Positions 20,651 through 28,269 of a stretch of DNA of 64,000 bases are shown piece by piece (positions within the stretch are counted from its first letter, which is position 1; each line of letters starts with the position of its first letter). This stretch comes from Pseudoalteromonas sp. T1lg75 (GTDB lineage Bacteria > Pseudomonadota > Gammaproteobacteria > Enterobacterales > Alteromonadaceae), in NCBI RefSeq assembly GCF_002964705.1, contig NZ_PQCD01000033.1, positions 367,757-431,756 of the forward strand, given 5' to 3'. The translations under genes and the position numbers were made by a program. The notes beneath the pieces are model-generated. The model worked only from the letters and a program-made list of their open reading frames with translations. It was not told where the DNA came from and did no database searches.

Positions 20651-22144
20651 ATGAAAAACAATAAAACTCCCGGATTAATGGACGCGCTAGTTCCCCTTAT
20701 GTCGCTGCTGATACTCTTGTTTATGTCGGTATTTTTTTTCGGCGATGAGTCATCGTCCGGGCCGAACCAGATTGTCCTGCTATTGTGCGCCGGGCTGGCC
20801 TGCCTCATCGGGCTGAAAAACGGCTACACCCGACAGGAAATGGAGCAAGGGATAGTGCAGGGGATCAGCCTGACGCTTGGGGCGATTTTGATCCTCTTAG
20901 CGGTCGGCTCTCTGATAGGCACCTGGCTGCTGGCAGGAACGGTGCCGACTATGATTTATTTCGGCTTGCAGCTGCTAGAGCCCAGTTATTTCTACGTCAG
21001 CGCTAGCCTGATCTGCGCCCTGGTTGCGCTGTGTATCGGCAGCAGTTGGACCGTTGCGGCCACAATAGGGGTAGCCTTGATGGGGGTGGCAAGCGGTCTG
21101 GGAGCGTCCGGACCTGTGACGGCCGGGGCCATTATCAGCGGCGCCTATTTCGGCGACAAACTGTCTCCCCTTTCCGATACCACCAACCTAGCGCCGGCAG
21201 TTGCTGGGGCCGATCTCTTTGTGCATATCCGCAATATGATCTGGAGCACAGTGCCTGCCTACCTGCTCGCCTTGCTGTTGTTCCTTTGGCTTGGTCGAAT
21301 GGTCGGGGTGGGTATTGCCGATGCTCAGATCCACAGCCTGATGAGCCGCTTGGAAGAGGAGTTTTTCATCGCCTGGTATTTGCTCCTGCCGCTGGTATTT
21401 ACTCTGGTCATGGCAATGAAAAAGGTACCGGCCTTTCCGGCTATTGGCTTGGGGGCGCTGATGGGCGGGGTGTGGGCCGTGCTGTTTCAGTCTGATTTAG
21501 TCACCTTGCTGGCCCATGAAGAATTGAGTGGTTGGGCGGCGAACCTGACCGTGGTCTGGCAAGTGATGTACGCCGGGGTGGCGCTGGAAACCCGTGACCC
21601 GGTTATCAACGAGCTGCTGAGCGGCGGCGGAATGGGTTCCATGCTTAACACCATTTGGCTGATCATTTGCGCCATGACGTTCGGGAGTGTGATGGAGCGA
21701 ACCGGTTTGCTGGCCTGCCTGGTACAGCGCCTAATTCGGGTGACTCGCAGCGCTGGCAGTCTGATTTCCACCACCATAGTTACCGCATTCGGCACCAACT
21801 GCATCGCCGCCGACCAGTATATAGGCATAGTGATGCCCGGGCGTATGTTCAAAGAAGAATATGCGCGCCGCGGACTTGCGCCGGAAAACCTTTCTCGCGC
21901 CCTGGAAGACGGCGGCACTGTAACCTCCGCCTTAATCCCCTGGAATACCTGCGGCGCTTATATGCAATCCGTGCTGTTGATCAACCCGCTCGAATACGCC
22001 TTGTTTTGTTTTTTCAACTGGCTGTCACCCTTGATAGGGATAGCTTGTGCGTTGGCTGGTCTACGTATTAAACGACTGGTGACCACAAAGAGCGTCGAGC
22101 AACCGCCGTTCGCTAATATGTCGCAAAGGGAGAAAGAAGCATGA
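20651..22144 (+). CDS. NhaC-family transporter (sodium/proton antiporter superfamily; candidate lysine-type amino acid carrier)
   Basis: This 497-residue membrane protein has about 11-12 helices. Family features include GAIISGAYFGDKLSPLSDTTN, the NhaC signature, and a later TAFGTNCIAADQY segment. I use the ATG at 20651, which follows GAGGAACACG, rather than upstream ATG-like starts. NhaC members are annotated as Na+/H+ antiporters, but the LysW branch was proposed as lysine transporters from LYS-element regulation. Placed directly behind two saccharopine dehydrogenases, transport of lysine, hydroxylysine or a peptide derivative is plausible. The stop overlaps the halogenase-like start (ATGATGA), which implies coupling. 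Confidence 0.82.
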   Translation: MKNNKTPGLMDALVPLMSLLILLFMSVFFFGDESSSGPNQIVLLLCAGLACLIGLKNGYTRQEMEQGIVQGISLTLGAILILLAVGSLIGTWLLAGTVPTMIYFGLQLLEPSYFYVSASLICALVALCIGSSWTVAATIGVALMGVASGLGASGPVTAGAIISGAYFGDKLSPLSDTTNLAPAVAGADLFVHIRNMIWSTVPAYLLALLLFLWLGRMVGVGIADAQIHSLMSRLEEEFFIAWYLLLPLVFTLVMAMKKVPAFPAIGLGALMGGVWAVLFQSDLVTLLAHEELSGWAANLTVVWQVMYAGVALETRDPVINELLSGGGMGSMLNTIWLIICAMTFGSVMERTGLLACLVQRLIRVTRSAGSLISTTIVTAFGTNCIAADQYIGIVMPGRMFKEEYARRGLAPENLSRALEDGGTVTSALIPWNTCGAYMQSVLLINPLEYALFCFFNWLSPLIGIACALAGLRIKRLVTTKSVEQPPFANMSQREKEA

Positions 22145-23712
22145 TGACGGATAAAATAACTGAGATTATCATCGTCGGCGGCGGCAGCGCAGGCTGGATC
22201 TGTGCCGGCTTGCTGGCGGTGCGCCACGGAAAAACCGGCAGCACCCGGGTCAGAGTCACGCTGATTGAGTCACCGGACGTTCAGATCTTGGGGGTCGGTG
22301 AGGGCACCTGGCCCAGCATGCGTGCTAGCCTGAAGACCATGGGCATAGGCGAAGCGGAATTTCTAAGCTGCTGCGATGCCAGTTTTAAACAGGGATCCAA
22401 ATTTGTTGGTTGGGGCACGGGACGGGCGCATGACACCTATTACCACCCTTTTACCCTGCCGCAGGGGTACTTCGATCTGGATCTCACTCCCCATTGGCTG
22501 GCATCAAATCCCGGGGTGCCGTTCGCCGAGGCGGTGGGCAGCCAGGCCGTTGTTTGCGAGCAGGGTTTGGCGCCCAAACTGGCCGACTCCCCCGACTATG
22601 TAGGCGTGCTTAATTACGGTTATCACCTGGATGCGGGCAAGTTTGCCTCCTTGCTCAAACGACATTGCACCGAGCGGCTCGGCGTACGTTATGTGCGTGA
22701 TCACGTGCTCGGGGTCGAGTCATATCCGAATGGAGACATTCAGGCGTTGCGTACGCGAGAAGGGGGTACGCTTGGGGCGGATCTCTTTATCGACTGCTCT
22801 GGCAGCCAGGGGCTGCTGATAGCGCAGCACTACCGAGTGGATTTTATTGGCAAGGGTGACGAACTGTTTGCCGATACTGCGCTGGCCGTGCAGTTGCCGC
22901 GTACTCGCAATGACGAAGTTATTGCCAGCCATACCCTGGCTACGGCGCAACAGGCGGGTTGGATCTGGGACATAGGCTTGCCGGGACGGCGTGGCATAGG
23001 GCATGTGTTTTCCAGTGCCCATCAAAGCAGGGGCGAGGCCGAGCGGGTATTGCAAGACTATTTATTAGCGCAGGGGGCGGATCTGGACGCCGATCTAGCG
23101 TTTCGTTCCATACCTATCCGACCAGGTTTTCGCGAGCATGTCTGGGTTAATAATTGTGTAGCCATTGGTATGGCCGCGGGCTTCTTGGAGCCCCTTGAGG
23201 CATCGGCCCTGTCCATGGTGGAAATTGCCGCCAACACCTTGTGTGACCTCCTGCCCGATTGTCGTGAGCAGATGCCCCTGGTGGCAGCCAGATACAACCG
23301 GATCATGCGCTACAACTGGGAGGGAATTGTCGATTTTTTAAAACTGCATTATGTTGCCAGCGCTCGCCGGGACAGCGACTTCTGGCGTGACAACCAAAGA
23401 GAGTCGAGTATGTCGGAAAGTCTGCGCGAGCGTTTGCTGTTGTGGCGCAGCCGTGCCCCGAGCGAATATGATTTCGAGCGCAAGCGAGAGGTGTTTCCCG
23501 CGGCCAGCTACCTCTATGTGCTGGCGGGCATGGGCTGGCGTCCACAGGGGAGAGCCAATCACAAAGGTGAAACGGCTTATGCCGAGCGCTTGTTTGAGGA
23601 AAATAGGCTTAAAACGCAGCGCTACCTTGCTGGCTTACCGAGCAACCGTGCGCTGCTGGACAAGATACGAGAGGAGGTGAAGCATGGATTTTCGCTTGCA
23701 GAAGTTAAGTAG
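22141..23712 (+). CDS. Tryptophan-halogenase-like flavoprotein, TonB-receptor-associated type
   Basis: A 523-residue member of the flavin-dependent tryptophan halogenase family. The FAD loop VGGGSAGW is at 12-19, and the lysine that carries the chloramine in true halogenases is present in FKQGSKFVGW (K87). The catalytic glutamate region reads EPLEASALS (E353) where well-studied enzymes have PLESTG, so the halide-contacting Ser-Thr-Gly is replaced by Ala-Ser-Ala. The WxWxIP motif is WIWDIG (274-279). The fold is clear but halogenation is doubtful. This subfamily recurs beside TonB-dependent receptors and SapC genes. The start overlaps the transporter gene, and the end overlaps sapC by 29 bp. 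Confidence 0.85.
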   Translation: MMTDKITEIIIVGGGSAGWICAGLLAVRHGKTGSTRVRVTLIESPDVQILGVGEGTWPSMRASLKTMGIGEAEFLSCCDASFKQGSKFVGWGTGRAHDTYYHPFTLPQGYFDLDLTPHWLASNPGVPFAEAVGSQAVVCEQGLAPKLADSPDYVGVLNYGYHLDAGKFASLLKRHCTERLGVRYVRDHVLGVESYPNGDIQALRTREGGTLGADLFIDCSGSQGLLIAQHYRVDFIGKGDELFADTALAVQLPRTRNDEVIASHTLATAQQAGWIWDIGLPGRRGIGHVFSSAHQSRGEAERVLQDYLLAQGADLDADLAFRSIPIRPGFREHVWVNNCVAIGMAAGFLEPLEASALSMVEIAANTLCDLLPDCREQMPLVAARYNRIMRYNWEGIVDFLKLHYVASARRDSDFWRDNQRESSMSESLRERLLLWRSRAPSEYDFERKREVFPAASYLYVLAGMGWRPQGRANHKGETAYAERLFEENRLKTQRYLAGLPSNRALLDKIREEVKHGFSLAEVK

Positions 23713-24400
23713 TGACCGGCATGGGACGCTCAAAGTGACTGAGGAGGGTGGATTAGCGCGTAACCGCCACCTGCATTTCTGCGACCTGGTTTTTTCCGAG
23801 TGGGGCCAGGCGGCAGCGGATTACCCTGTGCTTTTTATCGAGCAGGATGGCGGCACCTCGATGCAAGCTGTCGCTGTGCTGGGGCTGGAGCCGAATGAGA
23901 ATCTCTACTACGCCGGTGATATCTGGCGGGGCTGTTACCTGCCGCTGAAATTGCAGGCGCAACCCTTATACCTTCAGGCGCCTGCCCACCCAAACGGCTT
24001 ACCGGAACTTATGCTGGACATCGGCGACGGGCGCGTACAGGCGCAGCATGGGCATGCTCTGTTTGAGGAAGGACGCGCCACGGCTTTTCTCAAGCACAAG
24101 GTGGATCTGTTGGTGGGGGTAGCCCGCGGGTATCAGGTTAACCATGACTTTATCGAAAAGCTCAAGAAAAATGTTTTACTGGAGTCGTTGGCGCTTGAAA
24201 TTACTAGGCCGGATGGCAGTCTGCTGCGGGTGGAAGGGCTATACACCATAGACATTGCGCGTCTTGGTGGTTTGCAGCCGGGAAGTTTGTCAGCTTCTGA
24301 GTCCGACCTGCTTTATGCCTTGGCGGCTTCCCGAGAGCACCTTAAAAAGCTGGTGGATATCAAACTGGCGGGCGCACTTGCCTGCGGTTCGAGGTACTGA
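23684..24400 (+). CDS. SapC family protein
   Basis: A 238-residue SapC-family protein. Recognisable are the N-terminal HLHFCDLVFSEW region, a YPVLFIEQD strand, the EPNENLYYAGDIWRGCYLPL core and a C-terminal ITRPDGSLLRVEGLYTID segment, which resembles the SapC family seen next to TonB receptors and halogenase-like genes. The name comes from a Campylobacter surface protein, but the biochemical role is unknown. No signal peptide is present, so it is probably cytoplasmic. Its first 29 bp lie inside the halogenase-like gene, with the start in the sequence GAGGTGAAGCATG, showing tight coupling. It is the last gene of the island. Confidence 0.85.
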   Translation: MDFRLQKLSSDRHGTLKVTEEGGLARNRHLHFCDLVFSEWGQAAADYPVLFIEQDGGTSMQAVAVLGLEPNENLYYAGDIWRGCYLPLKLQAQPLYLQAPAHPNGLPELMLDIGDGRVQAQHGHALFEEGRATAFLKHKVDLLVGVARGYQVNHDFIEKLKKNVLLESLALEITRPDGSLLRVEGLYTIDIARLGGLQPGSLSASESDLLYALAASREHLKKLVDIKLAGALACGSRY

Positions 24401-24442
24401 TAGCTTAAGGATTAACCATATTGATAAAAAGGGAACAGGGAT

Positions 24443-24727
24443 ATGCAGGTGAAATTCTTAACACAAGATCAGGATGTCCCAGCAGTGTACACTGAGGTAC
24501 TTGAAGTCTTATGGCAGTGCGTGGTCAATACACGCCTGAGACCTTGACCGAGCAGGTGAAAAAGCAACAGGCCCAGGGCTATCTGCTGGTTTAAGGGCTA
24601 CGCTCAGGCCAATCAATACACGCAAATCCACCTCGACTCCGGTGTGCAGCGCTTCCCCGCCCACCGTTTTTATCTGCGTGAGTGCTTTGATATTGCCAGC
24701 CATCATTTTTCTTTGCTTGATGTCTAA
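24443..24727 (+). pseudogene. Decayed GNAT acetyltransferase, frameshifted and internally deleted
   Basis: Three pieces of one GNAT gene remain. Piece one starts at the ATG at 24443 (MQVKFLTQDQDVPAVYTEVL) and runs out of frame near 24510. Piece two, in another frame, reads YTPETLTEQVKKQQAQGYL. Piece three starts near 24588 (WFKGYAQANQYTQIHLDSG) and ends with a FYLRECFDIASHHFSL C-terminus and a stop at 24727. The catalytic acetyl-CoA-binding middle, about 60 residues in intact relatives, is missing between pieces two and three. Upstream GGGAACAGGG could be the old ribosome site. No functional product is expected. Confidence 0.75.
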
Positions 24728-24825
24728 TCGCCGCTGAGGCACTCTGTAACTAAAAGAAAAATAAGCTATTTATACCCTCATCAATATCAAACGGTGAGGG
24801 GGTTTCCGGCTAATAAGGAAAAGCG

Positions 24826-25233
24826 ATGTACAAAGGAAGTTGTCTGTGTGGTTCAATCCAGTTTTTGTTGCATGGCAGTGTGACGGACATCATTCACTGC
24901 CACTGTTCGTTATGCCGCAAGGCCAGTGGCAGTGCCTACGCTACTAATGGCTTTATAAATGCCGATGAGCTGGAGCTGACGGATAATAACGGTACGCTGA
25001 CTTTTTTTGAAAGTAGTGAGGGTAAGCGAAAATACTTTTGTAAAACATGCGGCGCGCCCATCTATAGTGCAAACGCGCAATCCCCAACAAGATACCGTCT
25101 TCGTCTAGGAGCCCTGGACAGTGATATTTCCGAGCGTCCCATTTCCCATAATTTTGTAACTTCTAAGGCAAACTGGGAAGACTTGGATCTGATGCTTCCC
25201 CGTTATGAGAAGCACGAGCCCGGACGAAAATAG
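24826..25233 (+). CDS. GFA / CENP-V family zinc protein
   Basis: A 135-residue protein with the full glutathione-dependent formaldehyde-activating (GFA) zinc pattern: CLC at 6-8, CHCSLC at 25-30 and CKTC at 72-75, with GSCLCGSIQF as the typical opening. The family holds two zinc ions in a Mss4-like fold; most members have unknown substrates and may bind glutathione conjugates. The convergent TetR gene lies 22 bp downstream. Such genes are frequent in accessory regions and integron cassettes. The start at 24826 has an AAGGAAAAG ribosome site close by. Confidence 0.85.
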   Translation: MYKGSCLCGSIQFLLHGSVTDIIHCHCSLCRKASGSAYATNGFINADELELTDNNGTLTFFESSEGKRKYFCKTCGAPIYSANAQSPTRYRLRLGALDSDISERPISHNFVTSKANWEDLDLMLPRYEKHEPGRK

Positions 25234-25255
25234 GCGCAGTTGGTAGCTTGCCAAC

Positions 25256-25840
25256 TTAGGTGTTTGATACCCACCGTTTACTCGGGACTTTTGGTTGCAA
25301 AAGTGTGCAGTATGTCGATGCACCTTTTCGTAATAAGTTGTTTTTTCCCGCCAGATGAGCACTGACAATGGCTCCTTCCTTCATCAGGCAAATGGCATCA
25401 AGCAATAGGCCATCGGCGCTCTTGAGGTGGCGAGCGATGATTTCGCGAGTCGCTTCTTTATGGTGATGACAAAAGCGAAGGATATCGCTGTTAACATCAC
25501 TAAACTCCGCCGAGGTATTGATAAAAAAACAGCCCCTAAAGTCTCCGAGTTGGGATTCTCCACCGTTAAACCAACTTTCCAATGCCGAAAATAATTTCAG
25601 GACAACTTCCTCATCTGATTTAGCTCCCGTCAACACTGTTTCTAACCAGGCGGCAAAAGTATCGTGTCGTTGCTGCAAGGCGGCTAACACCAAAGCCTCT
25701 TTACTTTGAAAATAAGCGTAGAGTGTGCGCTTGGCAACGCCGGAAACATTCAGTATTTCATTGATACCAATAGAGTTAATTCCATTTCTATAAAAAAGCG
25801 TGAGGGCTGTATCTACCAGCAATTGACGTTTTTGGCTCAT
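25256..25840 (-). CDS. TetR family transcriptional repressor
   Basis: A 194-residue regulator with an N-terminal TetR helix-turn-helix: GINSIGINEILNVSGVAKRT followed by LYAYFQSKEALVLAAL (about residues 18-55), and a C-terminal ligand domain with several cysteines and histidines. It faces the HPP gene across a 96-bp spacer with two perfect 18-bp palindromes, so it most likely represses both genes. The C-terminal domain resembles that of regulators controlling small detoxification genes, but the inducer is unknown. The start at 25840 is preceded on its strand by AGGAGGCACCCC, a strong ribosome site. Confidence 0.88.
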   Translation of the reverse strand: MSQKRQLLVDTALTLFYRNGINSIGINEILNVSGVAKRTLYAYFQSKEALVLAALQQRHDTFAAWLETVLTGAKSDEEVVLKLFSALESWFNGGESQLGDFRGCFFINTSAEFSDVNSDILRFCHHHKEATREIIARHLKSADGLLLDAICLMKEGAIVSAHLAGKNNLLRKGASTYCTLLQPKVPSKRWVSNT

Positions 25841-25863
25841 GGGGTGCCTCCTTTATATGCATA

Positions 25864-25893
25864 TTGACAAAGGTAGACCGAATTGTCTACATT
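25864..25893 (+). promoter_or_regulatory. Promoter of the HPP gene
   Basis: TTGACA (25864-25869) and TACATT (25888-25893) are spaced by 18 bp. The first TetR-type palindrome lies exactly between the two boxes, so a bound repressor would block RNA polymerase. Confidence 0.65.
25873..25890. promoter_or_regulatory. TetR operator 1, GTAGAC-N6-GTCTAC
   Basis: A perfect 6-bp inverted repeat with a 6-bp centre (CGAATT) between the -35 and -10 boxes of the HPP promoter. Its arms are identical to operator 2. Confidence 0.8.
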
Positions 25894-25901
25894 AATGCGA
25901 G

Positions 25902-25919
25902 GTAGACAGAGTGGTCTAC
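25902..25919. promoter_or_regulatory. TetR operator 2, GTAGAC-N6-GTCTAC
   Basis: The second copy of the same arms with centre AGAGTG, starting 29 bp after operator 1. It lies just before the HPP ribosome site and around the expected transcription start. Confidence 0.8.
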
Positions 25920-25936
25920 TTTTTTGGGAGTTTTAA

Positions 25937-26395
25937 ATGAACAATCTAGTGTTATCGGTTATTGCGGGTGTGGGTGCTTTCCTGGCCATAGGTTTACTTT
26001 CTTTTTTTGACGCCACAATGAGCAATGTGGCCTTACTTATGGCTCCGTTTGGAGCGACGGCGGTACTCGTTTTTGGCGTGCCGGAGAGCCCACTAGCGCA
26101 ACCAAAAAACGTGATTCTGGGTCACTTAATTACTGCATTTGTTGGTGTATTCTTCAGCCAATATCTGGAGGTATCACCCTTAACATTATCTTTAGCAACT
26201 GGCATTGCCGTCAGTGCCATGCTGGTAACCAAAACCACCCATCCGCCCGCAGGCGCTAACCCTCTGCTGATTATGTTGTCGGGGCAAACTTGGTCGTTTC
26301 TTTTTACTCCGGTGCTGGTGGGGGCGATTTTGATCGTTTTGGTCGGTAAAGGTATGCAGATGGTGCTGAAGCAATACCAAAAAACGGCTAACTGA
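25937..26395 (+). CDS. HPP family membrane protein
   Basis: A 152-residue protein with four predicted membrane helices and the family motif THPPAGANPLL around residue 96, which gives the family its name. Family members have been linked to nitrite transport in chloroplasts and cyanobacteria, but many bacterial members are uncharacterised. A GGGAG ribosome site precedes the ATG. The gene is under apparent control of the divergent TetR repressor through two operators, which suggests an inducible transport or efflux role. A possible degenerate attC-like site overlaps its end. Confidence 0.82.
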   Translation: MNNLVLSVIAGVGAFLAIGLLSFFDATMSNVALLMAPFGATAVLVFGVPESPLAQPKNVILGHLITAFVGVFFSQYLEVSPLTLSLATGIAVSAMLVTKTTHPPAGANPLLIMLSGQTWSFLFTPVLVGAILIVLVGKGMQMVLKQYQKTAN

Positions 26396-26460
26396 CAAAG
26401 GGGAGCTGAGGCTGGCTGACAACGGCGAGGTTATCAGCCAGTGCTGGCAAAAGGTTAAGC
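26386..26460 (+). other. Possible degenerate attC-like element
   Basis: GGCTAAC at 26386, overlapping the HPP stop, and GTTAAGC at 26454 resemble the outer boxes of an integron attC site. Between them lies an 8-bp hairpin, CTGGCTGA/TCAGCCAG. The inner L boxes do not match, so this could equally be an ordinary terminator-like hairpin. Confidence 0.25.
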
Positions 26461-26571
26461 TATTTGTTATCAATGGAGCAATAAACGAGCAGGGAAGCTT
26501 TTAAACGCACTCACGTGACACCTTTCCCGCCACTAAGCTATTAGCTATTGCCTAATATTCGAGGTAACCCA

Positions 26572-27081
26572 ATGAGGCATGTATGTGAAACCGAGCGCTT
26601 GACCATCAGGCAACTTGATTTAAGTGATGCCGAGTTTATTCTGCACTTACTCAATGACGAGTCCTTTCTACGTTATATTGGCGATAAGAAGGTTCGTACC
26701 CGGGAAGATGCGATAAACCATCTGACAAATGGCCCCATGGCCAGTTACAAAAACCATGGCTTTGGCCTGAACCTGGTGCAGTTAAAAGGTGAATCAACAG
26801 CCATAGGCATGTGCGGGTTATTAAAAAGGGAAGAGTTGGATTATCCGGATTTGGGCTACGCGTTTTTACCCGAGTTTTGCGGCAAGGGCTATGCTAGGGA
26901 AGCGGCCGAAGCTCTGTTAAAACAAGCGGTGGTCAAGCGCGGCATGCAAACAGTGCTGGCCGTTACCGCCCCAAATAACCTAAGATCCATGCACTTGTTG
27001 GAAAGTATCGGCTTTAATTTAAAAGGGACCCAGGAGCTGTATGGCTTAGAAAATAACCTCTTTGAGTACCGCAGCTTGTAA
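26572..27081 (+). CDS. GNAT N-acetyltransferase (RimJ/RimL type)
   Basis: A 169-residue acetyltransferase of the RimJ/RimL-like GNAT group. The N-terminus CETERLTIRQLDLSDAEFI, the central YAFLPEFCGKGYAREAA acetyl-CoA loop (about 101-117) and the NLRSMHLLESIGF segment (about 143-155) are classical. I chose the ATG at 26572 with GAGGTAACCC upstream; a longer frame from the TTG at 26548 is less likely. The substrate, a protein N-terminus or a small amine, is not predictable. It is the first in a row of rightward accessory genes that look like former cassettes. Confidence 0.88.
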   Translation: MRHVCETERLTIRQLDLSDAEFILHLLNDESFLRYIGDKKVRTREDAINHLTNGPMASYKNHGFGLNLVQLKGESTAIGMCGLLKREELDYPDLGYAFLPEFCGKGYAREAAEALLKQAVVKRGMQTVLAVTAPNNLRSMHLLESIGFNLKGTQELYGLENNLFEYRSL

Positions 27082-27142
27082 GCAAGTACCTATAAAATAA
27101 CGCAAGAATATATCTTAACGTCACAGGCTTCATGGAGGCATT

Positions 27143-27781
27143 TTGAACGGACCAAGCCCAGAAGATAAAGAGCCCATGAAAGGGTTTCCCCAAGTAGGGT
27201 ATTTAAAGAACTTTATTACGTCTGAAAATATTATTGTCGGGGACTACACCTATTACGACGACCCCGAAGGGCCAGAGCGGTTCGAAAGCAATGTGCTTTA
27301 TCATTTCCCGTTTATCGGCGACAAACTCATAATCGGAAAGTTTTGCGCCATAGCCAAGGATGTAAAATTCATTATGAATGGCGCCAATCATAAGGTATCC
27401 GGCTTTTCTACTTACCCGTTTCAGATATTTGCTAACGGTTGGGATAAGGTGATGCCCAAGCCGGGCGATCTGCCTTATAAAGGTGATACCGAAGTTGGCA
27501 ACGATGTCTGGATTGGCTATGACGCCACTCTTATGCCCGGCGTTAAAGTGGGTGATGGCGCAATCATTGCAAGTAAGTCTGTGGTAACGGCCGATGTTCC
27601 AGCCTACAGCATGGTCGGCGGCAACCCAGCCAGGGTCATTAAATACCGCTTCGATGAAAGCGTAATCAAAGAGCTTTTAGCAATAGCCTGGTGGGACTGG
27701 AGCGCCGAAAAAATTACACAACACTTAGAAGCAATTGTGGGCTGTGATCTGGCGGCACTGCGCAAAGCCAATAAGCCGTAA
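27143..27781 (+). CDS. Vat-type xenobiotic O-acetyltransferase (left-handed beta-helix)
   Basis: A 212-residue hexapeptide-repeat acetyltransferase close to the Vat streptogramin A acetyltransferases and CatB enzymes. Matching blocks are LYHFPFIGDKLIIGKFCAIA, MNGANHKVSGFSTYPF with the catalytic-type histidine, FANGWDKVMP, GDTEVGNDVWIGYDATLMPG and MVGGNPARVIKYRF. The enzyme family transfers acetyl from acetyl-CoA to a hydroxyl of a drug or natural product. The start is a TTG at 27143 with GGAGG 4 bp upstream, and the N-terminus (NGPSPEDK) fits known Vat starts. Whether it confers streptogramin resistance cannot be read from sequence. Confidence 0.85.
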   Translation: MNGPSPEDKEPMKGFPQVGYLKNFITSENIIVGDYTYYDDPEGPERFESNVLYHFPFIGDKLIIGKFCAIAKDVKFIMNGANHKVSGFSTYPFQIFANGWDKVMPKPGDLPYKGDTEVGNDVWIGYDATLMPGVKVGDGAIIASKSVVTADVPAYSMVGGNPARVIKYRFDESVIKELLAIAWWDWSAEKITQHLEAIVGCDLAALRKANKP

Positions 27782-27802
27782 AGGGCAGTATTAACCAGCA
27801 CC

Positions 27803-28120
27803 ATGACCCAGGTTAAAACTCTTACCCTCGCCATCTCTGCTGGCATTGTTGCCCTTGTAGTTGGCGCGATCGCCTTCACCCTTAGTTGGAATCTGTGGGA
27901 TTACTGGGGCGGCCCCATGCCTGGAATTCAGGTGTTGCTGTTTCCCGGAAATTTGACTCTGATCCATGTGTGGCACCCCTTATTCACAGAAGAAGTGAGT
28001 TTTTGGCCTAAGCTCGCGCTGCTCTTTATTGGCCAGTTTGTCGTTGTTACCCTGGTGGCGGCCCTTTTTATCGGCCTGGTTAGAAAGTTTAATCACCTCT
28101 TTACCCATGCAAACCGCTAG
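27803..28120 (+). CDS. Unknown small membrane protein
   Basis: A 105-residue protein with two strongly hydrophobic helices (about 9-30 and 69-93) joined by a loop with tryptophans, proline and an HPLF segment. The polar C-terminus is HANR. I do not recognise the family. It starts 22 bp after the Vat-like gene, with no clear ribosome site, and is followed by a decayed frame and a collapsed attC-like element. It could be a cassette-borne hypothetical. Confidence 0.55.
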   Translation: MTQVKTLTLAISAGIVALVVGAIAFTLSWNLWDYWGGPMPGIQVLLFPGNLTLIHVWHPLFTEEVSFWPKLALLFIGQFVVVTLVAALFIGLVRKFNHLFTHANR

Positions 28121-28221
28121 CGCGCGTTTCGTATCAGGGAGATGATAACGTGTTTGCTTGCATTGAAGACTTTGATGGGGGTGTTTTGGTTGGGGCGACA
28201 AAGTACCAAAATAATTTATAA
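28093..28221 (+). pseudogene. Possible gene remnant ending at the collapsed attC-like site
   Basis: An open stretch of 42 codons without ATG (a GTG lies at 28150). It ends in a coding-like tail IEDFDGGVLVGATKYQNNL, and its TAA stop lies within the first attC box at 28216-28222. It overlaps the end of the previous gene in another frame. This is best read as the 3' end of a truncated cassette gene; it could also be chance. Confidence 0.3.
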
Positions 28222-28244
28222 CAAGGCGATCCGCCGCGTTAGCT
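28216..28244 (+). other. Collapsed attC-like site
   Basis: TTATAAC-AA-GGCG lies against CGCC-GC-GTTAGCT. These are the outer R boxes and inner L boxes of an integron attC site in correct order and orientation, but almost nothing separates them, whereas normal sites carry at least about 20-30 bases of variable sequence there. The preceding remnant's stop codon lies in the first box. Confidence 0.4.
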
Positions 28245-28269
28245 ATTTTTTAAATTTAAGGAGCTACAC

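Noticed and set aside
24775-24800. CCCTCA/TGAGGG hairpin before the GFA gene as a terminator
   Set aside because: The stem is short, the loop long and the T-tract poor.
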